64,000 bases of DNA from DATFDN01 sp963767645. GTDB lineage: Bacteria; Pseudomonadota; Alphaproteobacteria; Acetobacterales; Acetobacteraceae. The notes beneath the pieces are model-generated. The model was not told the origin of the DNA. It was given only the letters and a program-made list of their open reading frames with translations, and ran no database searches. This document shows positions 16,668 to 25,514 of the stretch, piece by piece; within the stretch, counting starts at the first letter, position 1, and every line of letters starts with the position of its first letter. The position numbers were made by a program, and so were the translations under genes. The stretch covers positions 248,001 through 312,000 of the forward strand of contig CAVYEW010000010.1 of assembly GCA_963767645.1 (NCBI GenBank), given 5' to 3'.

Positions 16668-17735
16668 TCAGCGTTCCGCCTGAGAGTCGCGGAACGAAGG
16701 CGCCACCTCTTCCATGAACCGCGCCATTTCATCCTTCACCTGGGCATGCGGCTTCAGGCCCACGTTGAAATATAGGATCACCTCGTCGAACCCGGCCGCC
16801 TCAACCTTCTTGAGCGAGTCCGTGATCCGCGTCGCGTCGCCGAGCAGCACCGCGTTGTCGCTCAGATCCTCGGCGCGCGCGTTCCTCAGGCGTTCGACCA
16901 TCCCGATAAAATAATGATAGCTCGGCGGCGCCGTCGCCGGGTCGCCGGGGAAGGCGGGGATCACGCATTCCTGGTAGTAGCGGAGCTGGCGGGCGCGCGC
17001 TTCCTGCTCCTCGGCGTCGCTGTCGTGGAAATGGATGAAGTAGCTGCACATCAGCCGGGCGGGCGGCTTGCCGTGCCTGGCGCAGGTCTCCTTGTAGAGC
17101 TGCGCCACCTCGGCCAGGCCGCCGAACGACATCGCGGCGGCGAACGGGGCGACGATCAGCCCGCAGCCGAGCCGCCCCGCCAGCTCGATCGAGGGACGGG
17201 AGAACGAGGCGACGTAGGACGGGATCGGCCGCTGGAGGGGCCGGGGCGTGATCGCCACGTCGCGGAATGCGTAGTGCCGCCCGGCGTGGCTGATCGGGCC
17301 GTCGGCGGACCAGAGACGCTGGACCACCTCCATGCCTTCCTCGAAGATCGCCTGGTTGTCCTCGAAATCGACCCCGAGCGGCTCGTACTCGCGCCGGTCG
17401 TAGCCGCGGCCGGCGGCAAAATCGACCCGCCCGCCGCTCAGCAGGTCGAGCGAGGCCCATTGCTCGGCGACGCGGATCGGGTGGTGCAGCGGCAGCACGG
17501 TGACGGCGGGGGCGAGCCGGATGGCGTAGGTGCGCGCTGCGATATAGGTCAGCGTGATGTCGGGACAGGACAGGACGCCGAGCGTGCTGAAATGGTGCTC
17601 GCCGATCCAGGCCGAATGCATCCCGAGCGTGTCGGCATAGATCGCCTGCTCCAGGATGGCGGCGACCAACTGGTTGGGCGTGCGCTGATTGTCGCGATAG
17701 TGGTTGTCGCTCAGCGTGAAGTAGCCGAATTCCAT
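16668..17735 (-). CDS. LLM class flavin-dependent oxidoreductase
   Basis: Bacterial-luciferase-like (LLM) monooxygenase (355 residues) using reduced FMN or F420. The N-terminal strand MEFGYFTLSDNHY, the WIGEHHFS motif and the PLHHPIRVAEQWASLDLLSGGR segment are typical, as is AAGRGYDRREYEPLG. The C-terminus is helical and ends in the tail region near the small coiled-coil gene. Substrate unknown. The start at 17735 begins with the canonical first strand. A second, distantly related LLM enzyme is encoded at 38403-39644. Transcription is divergent from the aminotransferase gene, with 75 bp between the starts. Confidence 0.9.
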   Translation of the reverse strand: MEFGYFTLSDNHYRDNQRTPNQLVAAILEQAIYADTLGMHSAWIGEHHFSTLGVLSCPDITLTYIAARTYAIRLAPAVTVLPLHHPIRVAEQWASLDLLSGGRVDFAAGRGYDRREYEPLGVDFEDNQAIFEEGMEVVQRLWSADGPISHAGRHYAFRDVAITPRPLQRPIPSYVASFSRPSIELAGRLGCGLIVAPFAAAMSFGGLAEVAQLYKETCARHGKPPARLMCSYFIHFHDSDAEEQEARARQLRYYQECVIPAFPGDPATAPPSYHYFIGMVERLRNARAEDLSDNAVLLGDATRITDSLKKVEAAGFDEVILYFNVGLKPHAQVKDEMARFMEEVAPSFRDSQAER

Positions 17736-17810
17736 CTCCGCTCCCTTCTGGGGTGCGCGCCCGAGTTTTCTGTCCTAGACTGTCGGGCATAGCCAGTCCA
17801 GGAGCCCTCG

Positions 17811-19217
17811 ATGAGCCCGCCGCCCTTCGGCGCCAACTCCGTTGCAGCCCGCGACATCGCCAATGTGCTGCATCCCTACACCGATCTGAAGCTGCACCAG
17901 GAAGTGGGCCCGGTCGTCATCACGCGCGGCAAGGGCGTCCGGGTGTGGGACGATTCCGGCAAGGAATACATCGAGGCGGTCGCCGGCCTGTGGTGCGCCT
18001 CACTCGGCTTCGACAACGAGCGGCTGGTGCAGGCGGCGGCGGCGCAGATGCGCAAGCTGCCCTTCTATCACGCGTTCAGCGCCAAGTCGCACGAGCCGTG
18101 CATCGACTTGGCGGAGATGCTGATCCAGCGCGCGCCGGTGCCGATGAGCAAGGTGTTCTTCGCCAACTCCGGGTCGGAGGCGAACGACACCGCCATCAAG
18201 ATGATCTGGTATTTCAACAACGCCATGGGGCGGCCGGCGAAGAAGAAGCTGATCGGGCGCAACCGGGGCTATCACGGGATCACCCTGGCCGCGGCCTCGC
18301 TCACCGGCCTGCCCTGGAACCACCGCGGCTTCGACGTGCCGCTGCCCGGCTTCGTCCACACGATGACCCCGCACCACTACGCCCTGGGCAAGCCGGGCGA
18401 GAGCGAGGAGGAGTTCGCCACGCGCTGCGCCGAGGAGCTGGAGAGGCTGATCCTGGCGGAAGGGCCGGACACGGTGGCGGCGATGTTCGCCGAGCCGATC
18501 ATGGGCGCGGGCGGGGTGGTCGTGCCGCCGCGCGGCTACTTCCAGAAGATCCAGGCGGTGCTGCGCAAATACGACGTGCTGCTGGTGGCCGACGAGGTGA
18601 TCTGCGGCTTCTGGCGCACCGGCAACTATTGGGGCAGCCAGACCTTCGGCATCGAGCCCGACATCCTGACCTGCGCCAAGGCGCTCTCGTCGTCCTACCT
18701 GCCGATCAGCGCGGTGATGGTCAACGAAGCGGTGTTCGAGGGCCTGGCCAAGCAAAGCCATGAGATCGGCACGTTCGGGCACGGCTTCACCTACTCGGGC
18801 CATCCGGTGCCGGCGGCGGTCGCGATCGAGACCCTGAAGCTCTATGACGAGCTGGAGATCGGCGCGCATGTCCGCGAGGTGGGCGCGCACATGCAGGCGG
18901 AACTGCGCCGGCGCTTCGCCGAGCATGAGCTGGTGGGCGAGGTGCGGGGCACCGGCCTGATCGCCGCGGTCGAACTGGTGGAAGACAAGGCGACGAAGCG
19001 CAAATTCGATCCGGCCGCCAGGGTGGCCGGGCGCTGGACCAGGCTGATCGAGGAGCAGGGGGTGATCACGCGCGCGGTGCCGGGCGAGATGCTGTGCTTC
19101 AGCCCGCCGCTCATCATCACCAAGGCCGAGGTGGACGAGATGCTCGACCGCATCGGGCGGGGGCTCGACGAACTGACGGTGCAGATCCGGCGCGAGCAGA
19201 TCGGCGCGGTCGCATGA
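17811..19217 (+). CDS. Class III aminotransferase (PLP)
   Basis: Fold-type I, class III aminotransferase (468 residues), of the group that uses omega-amino acids, beta-alanine or amines with pyruvate. The PLP-binding Lys lies in DILTCAKALSSSYLPISAV (Lys at about residue 290), the PLP phosphate/ring site in FFANSGSEANDTAIKM and the Asp in VADEVICGFWRTG. An AGGAG precedes the ATG at 17811. The exact amine substrate cannot be assigned. The stop overlaps the start of the next small gene by 4 bp. Confidence 0.92.
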   Translation: MSPPPFGANSVAARDIANVLHPYTDLKLHQEVGPVVITRGKGVRVWDDSGKEYIEAVAGLWCASLGFDNERLVQAAAAQMRKLPFYHAFSAKSHEPCIDLAEMLIQRAPVPMSKVFFANSGSEANDTAIKMIWYFNNAMGRPAKKKLIGRNRGYHGITLAAASLTGLPWNHRGFDVPLPGFVHTMTPHHYALGKPGESEEEFATRCAEELERLILAEGPDTVAAMFAEPIMGAGGVVVPPRGYFQKIQAVLRKYDVLLVADEVICGFWRTGNYWGSQTFGIEPDILTCAKALSSSYLPISAVMVNEAVFEGLAKQSHEIGTFGHGFTYSGHPVPAAVAIETLKLYDELEIGAHVREVGAHMQAELRRRFAEHELVGEVRGTGLIAAVELVEDKATKRKFDPAARVAGRWTRLIEEQGVITRAVPGEMLCFSPPLIITKAEVDEMLDRIGRGLDELTVQIRREQIGAVA

Positions 19218-19519
19218 GCGGCAGGCGCGGCGCGCTGGCGGCGGCCTCGCTCGCGGCGGGGCTGCTGCCGGCGGCCGCGCTGGCGGTGCAGTCCTGCCGC
19301 GAGTTGGCCGGGGCGGAGCAGGCCGACCGCTACGTGCAGCAATGTATCAAGGTCTCCCCGGCCACGCACCCGCCCTGCAACGCCCAGAACCCGTGCGACG
19401 AGATCCTGGCCGAGGTATATCGCGGCTGCCGGCTGCTCACGGCAGCCGAGCGCCCGGAGTTCTGCGGCCCGACGGTAGCCAAGCCGTCAACGCCGCCGGA
19501 GGTGGTGCCAGGGCGGTAG
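19214..19519 (+). CDS. Small secreted Cys-rich protein, function unknown
   Basis: A 101-residue protein with a clear signal peptide (LAAASLAAGLLPAAALA) and six Cys in the mature part (SCRELAG, QQCIKV, PPCNAQNPCDE, YRGCRLL, EFCGP), suggesting disulfide bonds in the periplasm. I do not recognise the family. It is coupled to the aminotransferase gene by an ATGA overlap (19214-19217). A palindromic repeat follows 67 bp downstream. Confidence 0.7.
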   Translation: MSGRRGALAAASLAAGLLPAAALAVQSCRELAGAEQADRYVQQCIKVSPATHPPCNAQNPCDEILAEVYRGCRLLTAAERPEFCGPTVAKPSTPPEVVPGR

Positions 19520-19586
19520 CGAAATCGGCAGGGTGATTGCGCGAAGCAGGGAGGCCCGCCTGATGACTGACCCATCCCCGCTCCGA

Positions 19587-19680
19587 CCCCTCCCCCAACC
19601 CCTCCCGCAAGGGGAGGGGAGGCTTTCGGCGGCGCGCTTCTCCCCCTCCCCTTGCGGGAGGGGGCCGGGGGGAGGGGGCC
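19587..19680. repeat. GC-rich palindromic repeat doublet, copy 2
   Basis: The unit CCCTCCCGCAAGGGGAGGG (about 19600-19619) and its inverted counterpart (CCCTCCCCTTGCGGGAGGG, about 19643-19661) are separated by a roughly 20-bp spacer and flanked by C- and G-runs. It belongs to the same family as the copies at 4388 and 57735. It lies between the small Cys-rich protein and dapF, outside coding sequence. Confidence 0.88.
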
Positions 19681-19779
19681 AGCGCGACGGGTCAATGATC
19701 AGGCGAGCCGGGCCGGTGCGGCCTAAAGTGGGCCGTCATGGCGTGGCCAATCCGCCGTCCGGCGCCTATATGGGCGGTC

Positions 19780-20616
19780 ATGCGCGCCTCCTTCGTCAAG
19801 ATGCACGGATGTGGCAACGATTTCGTCATCTTCGACGAGCGGACAGGGCCGCTCGGCCTTAGTTCTGCCCGCGCCGCCGCGCTCGCGGATCGCCGGCGCG
19901 GGATCGGCTGCGACCAGCTTATCAGCATCGAGCCGCCGCCCGATGGATCGGACGCCGCCGTGTTCATGCGCATCCGCAATCCGGACGGGGCGGAGGCGGC
20001 GGCCTGCGGCAATGCCACGCGCTGCGTTGCCGCACTGCTGGCCGACGAGAGCGGGAGAGCGCGGAACCTTGTCCGTACCGCTGCCGGCGACCTCTGGACG
20101 GATGCGACCTCTCGGCACAGCGTGGCTGTGGATATGGGCAAGCCTGGCCTCGATTGGCGCGACATCCCGCTTGCCGCGCCTCAAGACACGCTGCATCTCG
20201 ACATCGCCGCCGGCCCGCTCGCCGATCCGGCGGCGGCCAGCATGGGCAACCCGCACGCGACGTTCTTCGTCGATGACGTGGCAGCGGTCCCGATCGAGAC
20301 GCTCGGCCCGGCGCTGGAAAACCATCCCCTGTTTCCCGAGCGCGCCAATATCGGCATCGCCCAGATACTCGCGCCCGATCGCGTCCGCCTCCGGGTCTGG
20401 GAGCGAGGTGCCGGGCTGACATCGGCCTGCGGCTCCGGTGCCTGCGCGGCGCTGGTGAACGCGCGTCGCCGTGGGTTCGTCGCGGGCCGCGCGACCCTGA
20501 TGCTCGACGGCGGCGAGTTGATGATCGACTGGCTGGAGAACTTCCACGTCCTGATGATCGGCCCGGTGGCGACCGCGTTCACCGGGAGCGTGGATCTCGA
20601 CGCATTCCCGCCATGA
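19780..20616 (+). CDS. dapF: Diaminopimelate epimerase
   Basis: Converts LL- to meso-diaminopimelate for peptidoglycan and lysine synthesis in the cytoplasm. The start MRASFVKMHGCGNDFVIFDE is the family opening, so the ATG at 19780 is preferred over the in-frame ATG at 19738. Both catalytic Cys are present: CGNATRC (about residue 75) and TSACGSGACA (about 213). GIGCDQL and GNPHATFF are also intact. The length (278 residues) is normal. It overlaps mtaB by 4 bp, forming a dapF-mtaB-ftsY operon. Confidence 0.96.
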   Translation: MRASFVKMHGCGNDFVIFDERTGPLGLSSARAAALADRRRGIGCDQLISIEPPPDGSDAAVFMRIRNPDGAEAAACGNATRCVAALLADESGRARNLVRTAAGDLWTDATSRHSVAVDMGKPGLDWRDIPLAAPQDTLHLDIAAGPLADPAAASMGNPHATFFVDDVAAVPIETLGPALENHPLFPERANIGIAQILAPDRVRLRVWERGAGLTSACGSGACAALVNARRRGFVAGRATLMLDGGELMIDWLENFHVLMIGPVATAFTGSVDLDAFPP

Positions 20617-21842
20617 GCGCCGAGATCCTGACCTTCGGCTGCCGGCTCAACGCTTATGAAAGCGAGGTTATGCGCGGCCATGCGGCGGCGCTGGATGATG
20701 TGGTGATCGTCAACACCTGCGCGGTGACAGCCGAGGCCGAGCGGCAAGCCCGTCAGGCGATCCGCCGCGCCGCGCGCGAACGCCCCGAGGCGCGCATCGT
20801 CGTCACCGGTTGCGCCGCACAGATCGATCCCGACGCCTGGGCGGCGCTGCCGGGCGTCTCCCGCGTCCTCGGCAACCTCGAGAAGCTGCGCCCGGAGAGC
20901 TGGAGCTCGGACGCGCCCGGCGCGGTCGGCGACATCATGCAAGCACGCGATACGGCGGCGCATCTTGTGACCGAGTTCGCCGGCCGCGCCCGGGCGTTCG
21001 TTCAGGTCCAGCAAGGGTGCGACCATCGCTGCACCTTCTGCGTGATCCCGTACGGCCGAGGGATGAGCCGCAGCGTGCCGGTGGGCGCTGTGGTCGGCCA
21101 GGCGCGCGCGCTGGTCGCCGCGGGGTATCGGGAACTGGTGCTGACCGGCGTGGACATAGCCAGCTACGGCAGCGACCTGCCGGGCCGCCCGAGCTTCGGC
21201 CAGCTCGTGCGCCGGCTGCTGGCGCTGGTGCCCGAGCTGCCGCGCCTGCGGCTCTCCTCGCTCGATCCCGCCGCGATCGATGCCGAGCTCTGGCGCCTGG
21301 TCGCCGAGGAGCCTCGGCTGATGCCGCATCTGCATCTGTCGCTGCAAGCCGGCAGCGACCTGATCCTCAAGCGCATGAAGCGCCGGCATCTCACGGAAGA
21401 CGTCCGCGCCGTCATCGCCCGCGCCCGCGCGCTGCGGCCGGGCATCGCCATCGGCGCCGACCTGATCGCCGGCTTCCCGACCGAATCCGACGCGCTGTTC
21501 GCCGAGACCCTGGCCTTCGTGACCGAGGCCGAGCTGCCGTTCCTGCACGTCTTCCCCTATAGCGAGCGGCCCGGCACGCCGGCTGCCCGGATGCCCTCGG
21601 TTCCGAAGCCGGTCCGGCGGCAGCGCGCGGCGGCGCTGCGCGAGGCGGGCCGCGCGGCTGCGCGGCGTTTCCACGCGGAACAGCTCGGGCACACGGTCGC
21701 CCTGCTGACCGAGACTCCGGTCTTCGGCCATTCCGAGCATTTCGCGCCGGTTCGCCTCCGGACCCAGGCGGTGCCGGGCCAGCTTGTGACCGCACGCATC
21801 ACGGCGGCGACCGAGAAGGGTCTGACGGCGGAGGCGGCATAG
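20613..21842 (+). CDS. mtaB: tRNA t6A37 methylthiotransferase MtaB
   Basis: Radical SAM enzyme that adds a methylthio group to N6-threonylcarbamoyladenosine-37 of tRNA. The N-terminal UPF0004 domain begins EILTFGCRLNAYESEVM and contains the cluster Cys in NTCAVTAEA and VTGCAAQ. The radical SAM cluster motif QQGCDHRCTFCVIPYGRG (Cys at about 136, 140 and 143) is intact. The C-terminal TRAM-like part is short. The length of 409 residues is typical. ATGA overlap with dapF; ftsY begins directly after the stop. Confidence 0.95.
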   Translation: MSAEILTFGCRLNAYESEVMRGHAAALDDVVIVNTCAVTAEAERQARQAIRRAARERPEARIVVTGCAAQIDPDAWAALPGVSRVLGNLEKLRPESWSSDAPGAVGDIMQARDTAAHLVTEFAGRARAFVQVQQGCDHRCTFCVIPYGRGMSRSVPVGAVVGQARALVAAGYRELVLTGVDIASYGSDLPGRPSFGQLVRRLLALVPELPRLRLSSLDPAAIDAELWRLVAEEPRLMPHLHLSLQAGSDLILKRMKRRHLTEDVRAVIARARALRPGIAIGADLIAGFPTESDALFAETLAFVTEAELPFLHVFPYSERPGTPAARMPSVPKPVRRQRAAALREAGRAAARRFHAEQLGHTVALLTETPVFGHSEHFAPVRLRTQAVPGQLVTARITAATEKGLTAEAA

Positions 21843-22796
21843 ATGGCGCTCGGCGGATTCTTCTCGCGGCTCAAGGAAGGCCTGTCGCGCAGCACGCAGA
21901 AGCTCTCCGGCGGCATCACCGCGATCGTCCGCAAGCGCCGGCTCGACGACGAGGTGTTGGAGGAGCTGGAGGAGCTGCTGATCAGCGCCGATCTCGGCAC
22001 CGAGGTGGCGAGCCGCATGATCCAGGAGTTCCGCCGCACCCGCTTCGGCAAGGAGGTGACGGACGAGGAGGTCAAGACGGCGCTCGCCGAGGAAATCGCC
22101 GCGATCCTGCGCCCGGTCGCCGTGCCGCTGAGCCTCGATCCCGCGCGCAAGCCGCACGTTGTGTTGGTGGTCGGCGTCAACGGGACCGGCAAGACCACCA
22201 CCATCGGCAAGATGGCGCAGCAATACCGCGAGCAGGGTCTGCGCGCGATGATGGTCGCCGGCGACACGTTCCGCGCCGCCGCCGTCGAACAGCTGCAGAT
22301 CTGGGGACAGCGCACCGCCTGCCCGGTGATCGCCGGAGCGCGCAATGCCGACGCTGCCGGCCTCGCCTTTGAGGCGTTGCAGCGCGCCCAGGCCGACAGC
22401 GCGGACGTGCTGCTGATAGACACCGCCGGGCGGATGCACAACAGATCCGTGCTGATGGACGAGCTGACCAAGATCATCCGCGTGATGCGCAAGCAGGACC
22501 CGACCGCGCCGCATTCGGTACTACTGGTGCTGGATGCGACCACCGGCCAGAACGCAATTCAGCAGGTGAAGGTGTTCAAGGAGATGGTGGCGGTCTCCGG
22601 CCTGGTCGTTACCAAGCTCGACGGCAGCGCGCGCGGCGGCATCGTGGTGGCGCTGGCGGAGAGCTTCGGGCTGCCGGTCCACGCGGTCGGGGTCGGCGAG
22701 AAGGCCGCCGACCTGCGCCCATTCGACGCCGACGAGTTCGCGCGCGGGCTGGTGGGGATAGAGGCAAGCGCCGAAACTGTTGCCGGGGCGCGTTGA
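21843..22796 (+). CDS. ftsY: Signal recognition particle receptor FtsY
   Basis: GTPase docking SRP-ribosome complexes at the inner membrane. The NG domain is complete: the N region (GFFSRLKEGLSRSTQKLSGG), P-loop GVNGTGKTTTIGK (about 110-122), GDTFRAAAVEQL, DTAGRMHN, TKLDGSARGG and the C-terminal GVGEKAADLRPFDADEF. At 317 residues it lacks the acidic A domain of enteric FtsY, as in most alphaproteobacteria. The ATG follows the mtaB stop with no spacer. Confidence 0.97.
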   Translation: MALGGFFSRLKEGLSRSTQKLSGGITAIVRKRRLDDEVLEELEELLISADLGTEVASRMIQEFRRTRFGKEVTDEEVKTALAEEIAAILRPVAVPLSLDPARKPHVVLVVGVNGTGKTTTIGKMAQQYREQGLRAMMVAGDTFRAAAVEQLQIWGQRTACPVIAGARNADAAGLAFEALQRAQADSADVLLIDTAGRMHNRSVLMDELTKIIRVMRKQDPTAPHSVLLVLDATTGQNAIQQVKVFKEMVAVSGLVVTKLDGSARGGIVVALAESFGLPVHAVGVGEKAADLRPFDADEFARGLVGIEASAETVAGAR

Positions 22797-22809
22797 GCAC
22801 CGATAGCGC

Positions 22810-22848
22810 CCGGGCGTCGGCTTATCATCGAGGCGGACGCTCGCCCGG
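22810..22848 (+). terminator. Possible terminator after ftsY
   Basis: A 7-bp GC arm (CCGGGCG / CGCCCGG) encloses a 25-base loop and is followed by TTAAGATTT. The loop is long and the T-tract poor, so the call is tentative. Its position just after the last gene of the dapF-mtaB-ftsY operon supports it. Confidence 0.3.
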
Positions 22849-22955
22849 TTAAGATTTAGCCCTCCCGCATGTCCGCCCTCTTGCCAGCCGTCCGGCTGCC
22901 GGATATTCATGCTGCGGATGCAAGTCATTCGCATTTGCATATCGCGAGAGACAGC

Positions 22956-23342
22956 ATGTTCGCCAGCTTGATGGTCCTTATCCGCGCGATGCTGGACAGC
23001 GGTGCTTGCCGGTCGCGCCCGCTCGCCGTCGTCCTGCTGCTGGCCGCAGTGCTTGCGGGCGGCTCGTCCACCCGAGCCGACGAGTTGCCGACCCTGGTGT
23101 TCCGGCAACACCGCTTCGTTCCGGCCCGTATCATCGTGCCGGCACACGTCAAGTTTCGCCTCCGCGTGCAGAACACCGACGCCACGGCCGACGAGTTCGA
23201 GAGCACCGACCTCAACCGCGAGAAGCTGGTGCCGGCGGGCAGCACGATCACGGTGTTCCTCGGTCCCCTCGAGCCCGGCGAATACCGCTTTTTCGGCGAC
23301 TTCCACCAGGACACCGCGCAGGGCGTGTTGGTGGCCAAATGA
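22956..23342 (+). CDS. Cupredoxin-domain protein (EfeO-N/P19-associated type)
   Basis: Exported small protein (128 residues from the ATG at 22956; in-frame ATGs at 22971 and 22989 are alternatives). A hydrophobic signal (PLAVVLLLAAVLAGGSS) is followed by one cupredoxin-like domain with VFRQHRFVPARIIVPAHVKF, NTDATADEFES and PLEPGEYRFFGDFHQDTAQG. No Cys is present in the mature part, so it lacks a classical blue-copper site; members of this group occur next to iron/copper uptake systems. It is coupled to the next gene by an ATGA overlap, suggesting joint function at the cell envelope. Confidence 0.8.
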   Translation: MFASLMVLIRAMLDSGACRSRPLAVVLLLAAVLAGGSSTRADELPTLVFRQHRFVPARIIVPAHVKFRLRVQNTDATADEFESTDLNREKLVPAGSTITVFLGPLEPGEYRFFGDFHQDTAQGVLVAK

Positions 23343-24118
23343 TCCGCGTCACATGCGCGCTGGCAGCGGCGCTTATGCTGGTAGCGCCGCTGCGGGCGCA
23401 GGCCGATTACCATATCTTCTCCCCGTACGAGATCGATCTCGGCGAGTTGGAGATCGAGCATAACGGCGACGCGGCCTTCGATCGCCGGCCTTCCGTCGGC
23501 GGTGCGAAAAGCTACACCATCGAACTCGGCACCGGCCTGACCGCCTGGTGGCACAGCGAGATCGAATTCGGCTTCGACCGCGCGCCGGGCCCCGGCCAGC
23601 CAACCCTGCTGTCGCAGGTGGTGACGGAGAACACCTTCCAGCTGACCGAGCCGGGCGAGGCCATCGCCGATTTCGGCTTCTATATCGAGTACGGTCAGTC
23701 GCTGACGCACGGCAACCAAGCTGCCGCCAACGAGGTCACTTTGGGTCCGCTGATCGCCAAGGACATCGGCCGCACCACGCACACGCTGAACCTGTTTTTC
23801 ACCCGCCAGCTGGGACCGGACCAAACCAGCAAGGGTCTGGATGTGACATACGCCTGGCAAAGCCGCTGGAATCTATGGGCGCCGCTATCGCCGGCAGTGG
23901 AGATCTACGGCGACAGCGGCACGCTGGGCAGCATGCCGCGCCTGACCCGACAGCCATTGCTGGCCGGCCCGGTTGCGATCGGCACGCTCAAGCTTAGCGC
24001 GCTTGGCCTCGGCCACGCGGGGCAGCTGAAATACGAGGTTGGTTGGCTGTTCGGCCTTACCTCCGCTACCGCCACCGGCACCTTGCGCTGGCGCGCGGAG
24101 CTCGAGATTCCGTTCTGA
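23339..24118 (+). CDS. Secreted or outer-membrane beta-rich protein partnered with cupredoxin
   Basis: A 259-residue protein with a signal peptide (VTCALAAALMLVAPLRAQA) and a mature part of alternating hydrophobic strands, for example YTIELGTGLTAWWHSEIEFGF and a final strand ending in Phe (RAELEIPF). A terminal Phe is common in outer-membrane beta-barrels. I do not recognise a named family. The 4-bp overlap with the cupredoxin gene implies a functional pair. There is no iron permease or P19 gene next to it. Confidence 0.75.
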   Translation: MIRVTCALAAALMLVAPLRAQADYHIFSPYEIDLGELEIEHNGDAAFDRRPSVGGAKSYTIELGTGLTAWWHSEIEFGFDRAPGPGQPTLLSQVVTENTFQLTEPGEAIADFGFYIEYGQSLTHGNQAAANEVTLGPLIAKDIGRTTHTLNLFFTRQLGPDQTSKGLDVTYAWQSRWNLWAPLSPAVEIYGDSGTLGSMPRLTRQPLLAGPVAIGTLKLSALGLGHAGQLKYEVGWLFGLTSATATGTLRWRAELEIPF

Positions 24119-24206
24119 TGACGCAGGAAACGAGGCGATTTCAGTCCCTGGTCGTGCGCCGTCCGCCCGGCTAGGCTGCGGCGAAACACGTCCAGGGAAA
24201 CTCGAC

Positions 24207-25424
24207 ATGTTGATCACCCGCCGCGCCCTGATGGGCGCCGCCGCGACCACGGCAATCGTGCCCTTGCACGCCCGCGCCGCCCAGCGTCCCGTCATCCGCG
24301 TCGGCGTGATGAACGACATGTCCGGGCCGTACCGCGACGTGAACGGCCCGACCGGCGTGATCTGCACCCGCCAAGCGGTTCAGGAGTTCAACCCCGGCGG
24401 CTTCGACATCGAGGTGCTGTCCGCCGACCATCAGAACAAGCCGGATGTCGCGGTGTCGCTCGCCAAGCAGTGGTTCGACCAGCAGGGCGTGGACGTGATC
24501 GTGGACGTCGCCGCCTCGTCCTGCGCGCTGGCGCTGTCCTCGGTCTGCCGGGAGAAGAACAAGGTGCTGCTGCCGACCAGCACCGCGACCTCGGACCTCA
24601 CCGGCAAGGCCTGCTCGCCGAACACCATCCATTGGGTGTTCGACACCTACATGGAGGCGAAATCCACCGGCGGGGCGATGGTGAAGGCCGGCGGGGACAG
24701 CTGGTATTTCATCACCCCCAATTATGCGTTCGGGCAATCGTTGCAGCGCGACACCACGAACTTCGTCACCAAGGCCGGCGGAAAGGTGGTGGGCGCGCGG
24801 CTCTATCCGTTCCCCGACACGACGGATTTCTCCTCGATGCTGGTACAGGCGCAGGCATCGCGGGCGAAAATCCTCGGCCTGTGCGGTGCCGGCGCCGACC
24901 TCATCAACTGCCTCAAGCAGGCGAAGGAGTTCGGTGTGACGCAGACGATGAAGCCCGCGGCCCTGGTCGCCTACACGACGGACGTCCATTCGATCGGGCT
25001 CGACACGGCGCAGGGGCTTCGCTTGTCGGAAACCTACTACTGGGACCTGAACGACCGTACGCGCGCCTTCCAGAAGCGCATCCAGCCCAAGGTGACGCTG
25101 TGGCCGAACATGGCGCAGGCGGGCGACTATTCCTGCACGCTGCATTATCTTAAGGCGGTAGCCGATCTGGGGCCGGCGGCGGCGAAGGCCGACGGTCGGG
25201 CGACGGTTGCGCGGATGAAGGCGATGCCGACCGATGACGACTGCTTCGGGAAGGGGCGCATCCGCGAGGACGGGCGCAAGATCCACCCGGCGTATCTGTT
25301 CGAGGTCAAGACGCCGGCGGAGAGCAGGCAGCCTTGGGATCTCTACAAGCTGGTGAGCACGACCCCGGCGGAGGAGGCGTTCCGCCCCATGAGCGAGGAC
25401 GGATGCCCGTTGGTGCAGGGGTAA
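24207..25424 (+). CDS. ABC-type substrate-binding protein, LivJ-like (second subfamily)
   Basis: Periplasmic binding protein (405 residues) with signal MLITRRALMGAAATTAIVP and mature start RVGVMNDMSGPYRDVNGPTG. Landmarks are SADHQNKPDVAVSLAKQWFD, TSTATSDLTGKACSPNTIHW and AFRPMSEDGCPLVQ at the very C-terminus. This subfamily differs from the three paralogues at 9-16 kb but matches the truncated protein at the right window edge (shared ADHQNKP and TDLTGK.CSP motifs). The ATG at 24207 has an AGGGA upstream (CCAGGGAAACTCGAC). No transporter genes lie alongside. Confidence 0.9.
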   Translation: MLITRRALMGAAATTAIVPLHARAAQRPVIRVGVMNDMSGPYRDVNGPTGVICTRQAVQEFNPGGFDIEVLSADHQNKPDVAVSLAKQWFDQQGVDVIVDVAASSCALALSSVCREKNKVLLPTSTATSDLTGKACSPNTIHWVFDTYMEAKSTGGAMVKAGGDSWYFITPNYAFGQSLQRDTTNFVTKAGGKVVGARLYPFPDTTDFSSMLVQAQASRAKILGLCGAGADLINCLKQAKEFGVTQTMKPAALVAYTTDVHSIGLDTAQGLRLSETYYWDLNDRTRAFQKRIQPKVTLWPNMAQAGDYSCTLHYLKAVADLGPAAAKADGRATVARMKAMPTDDDCFGKGRIREDGRKIHPAYLFEVKTPAESRQPWDLYKLVSTTPAEEAFRPMSEDGCPLVQG

Positions 25425-25514
25425 AGAGGAGTCTAGGGCCGGAGTGAGCGGCTTCGCTTTGCTGGCGGCCAAATCCTCCTTACCTTCAGAAAGCGGAGCG
25501 GGCATTATGATTCC

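Noticed and set aside
20181..22514. 777-codon minus-strand open frame
   Set aside because: Antisense of dapF-mtaB-ftsY, with no family motif.
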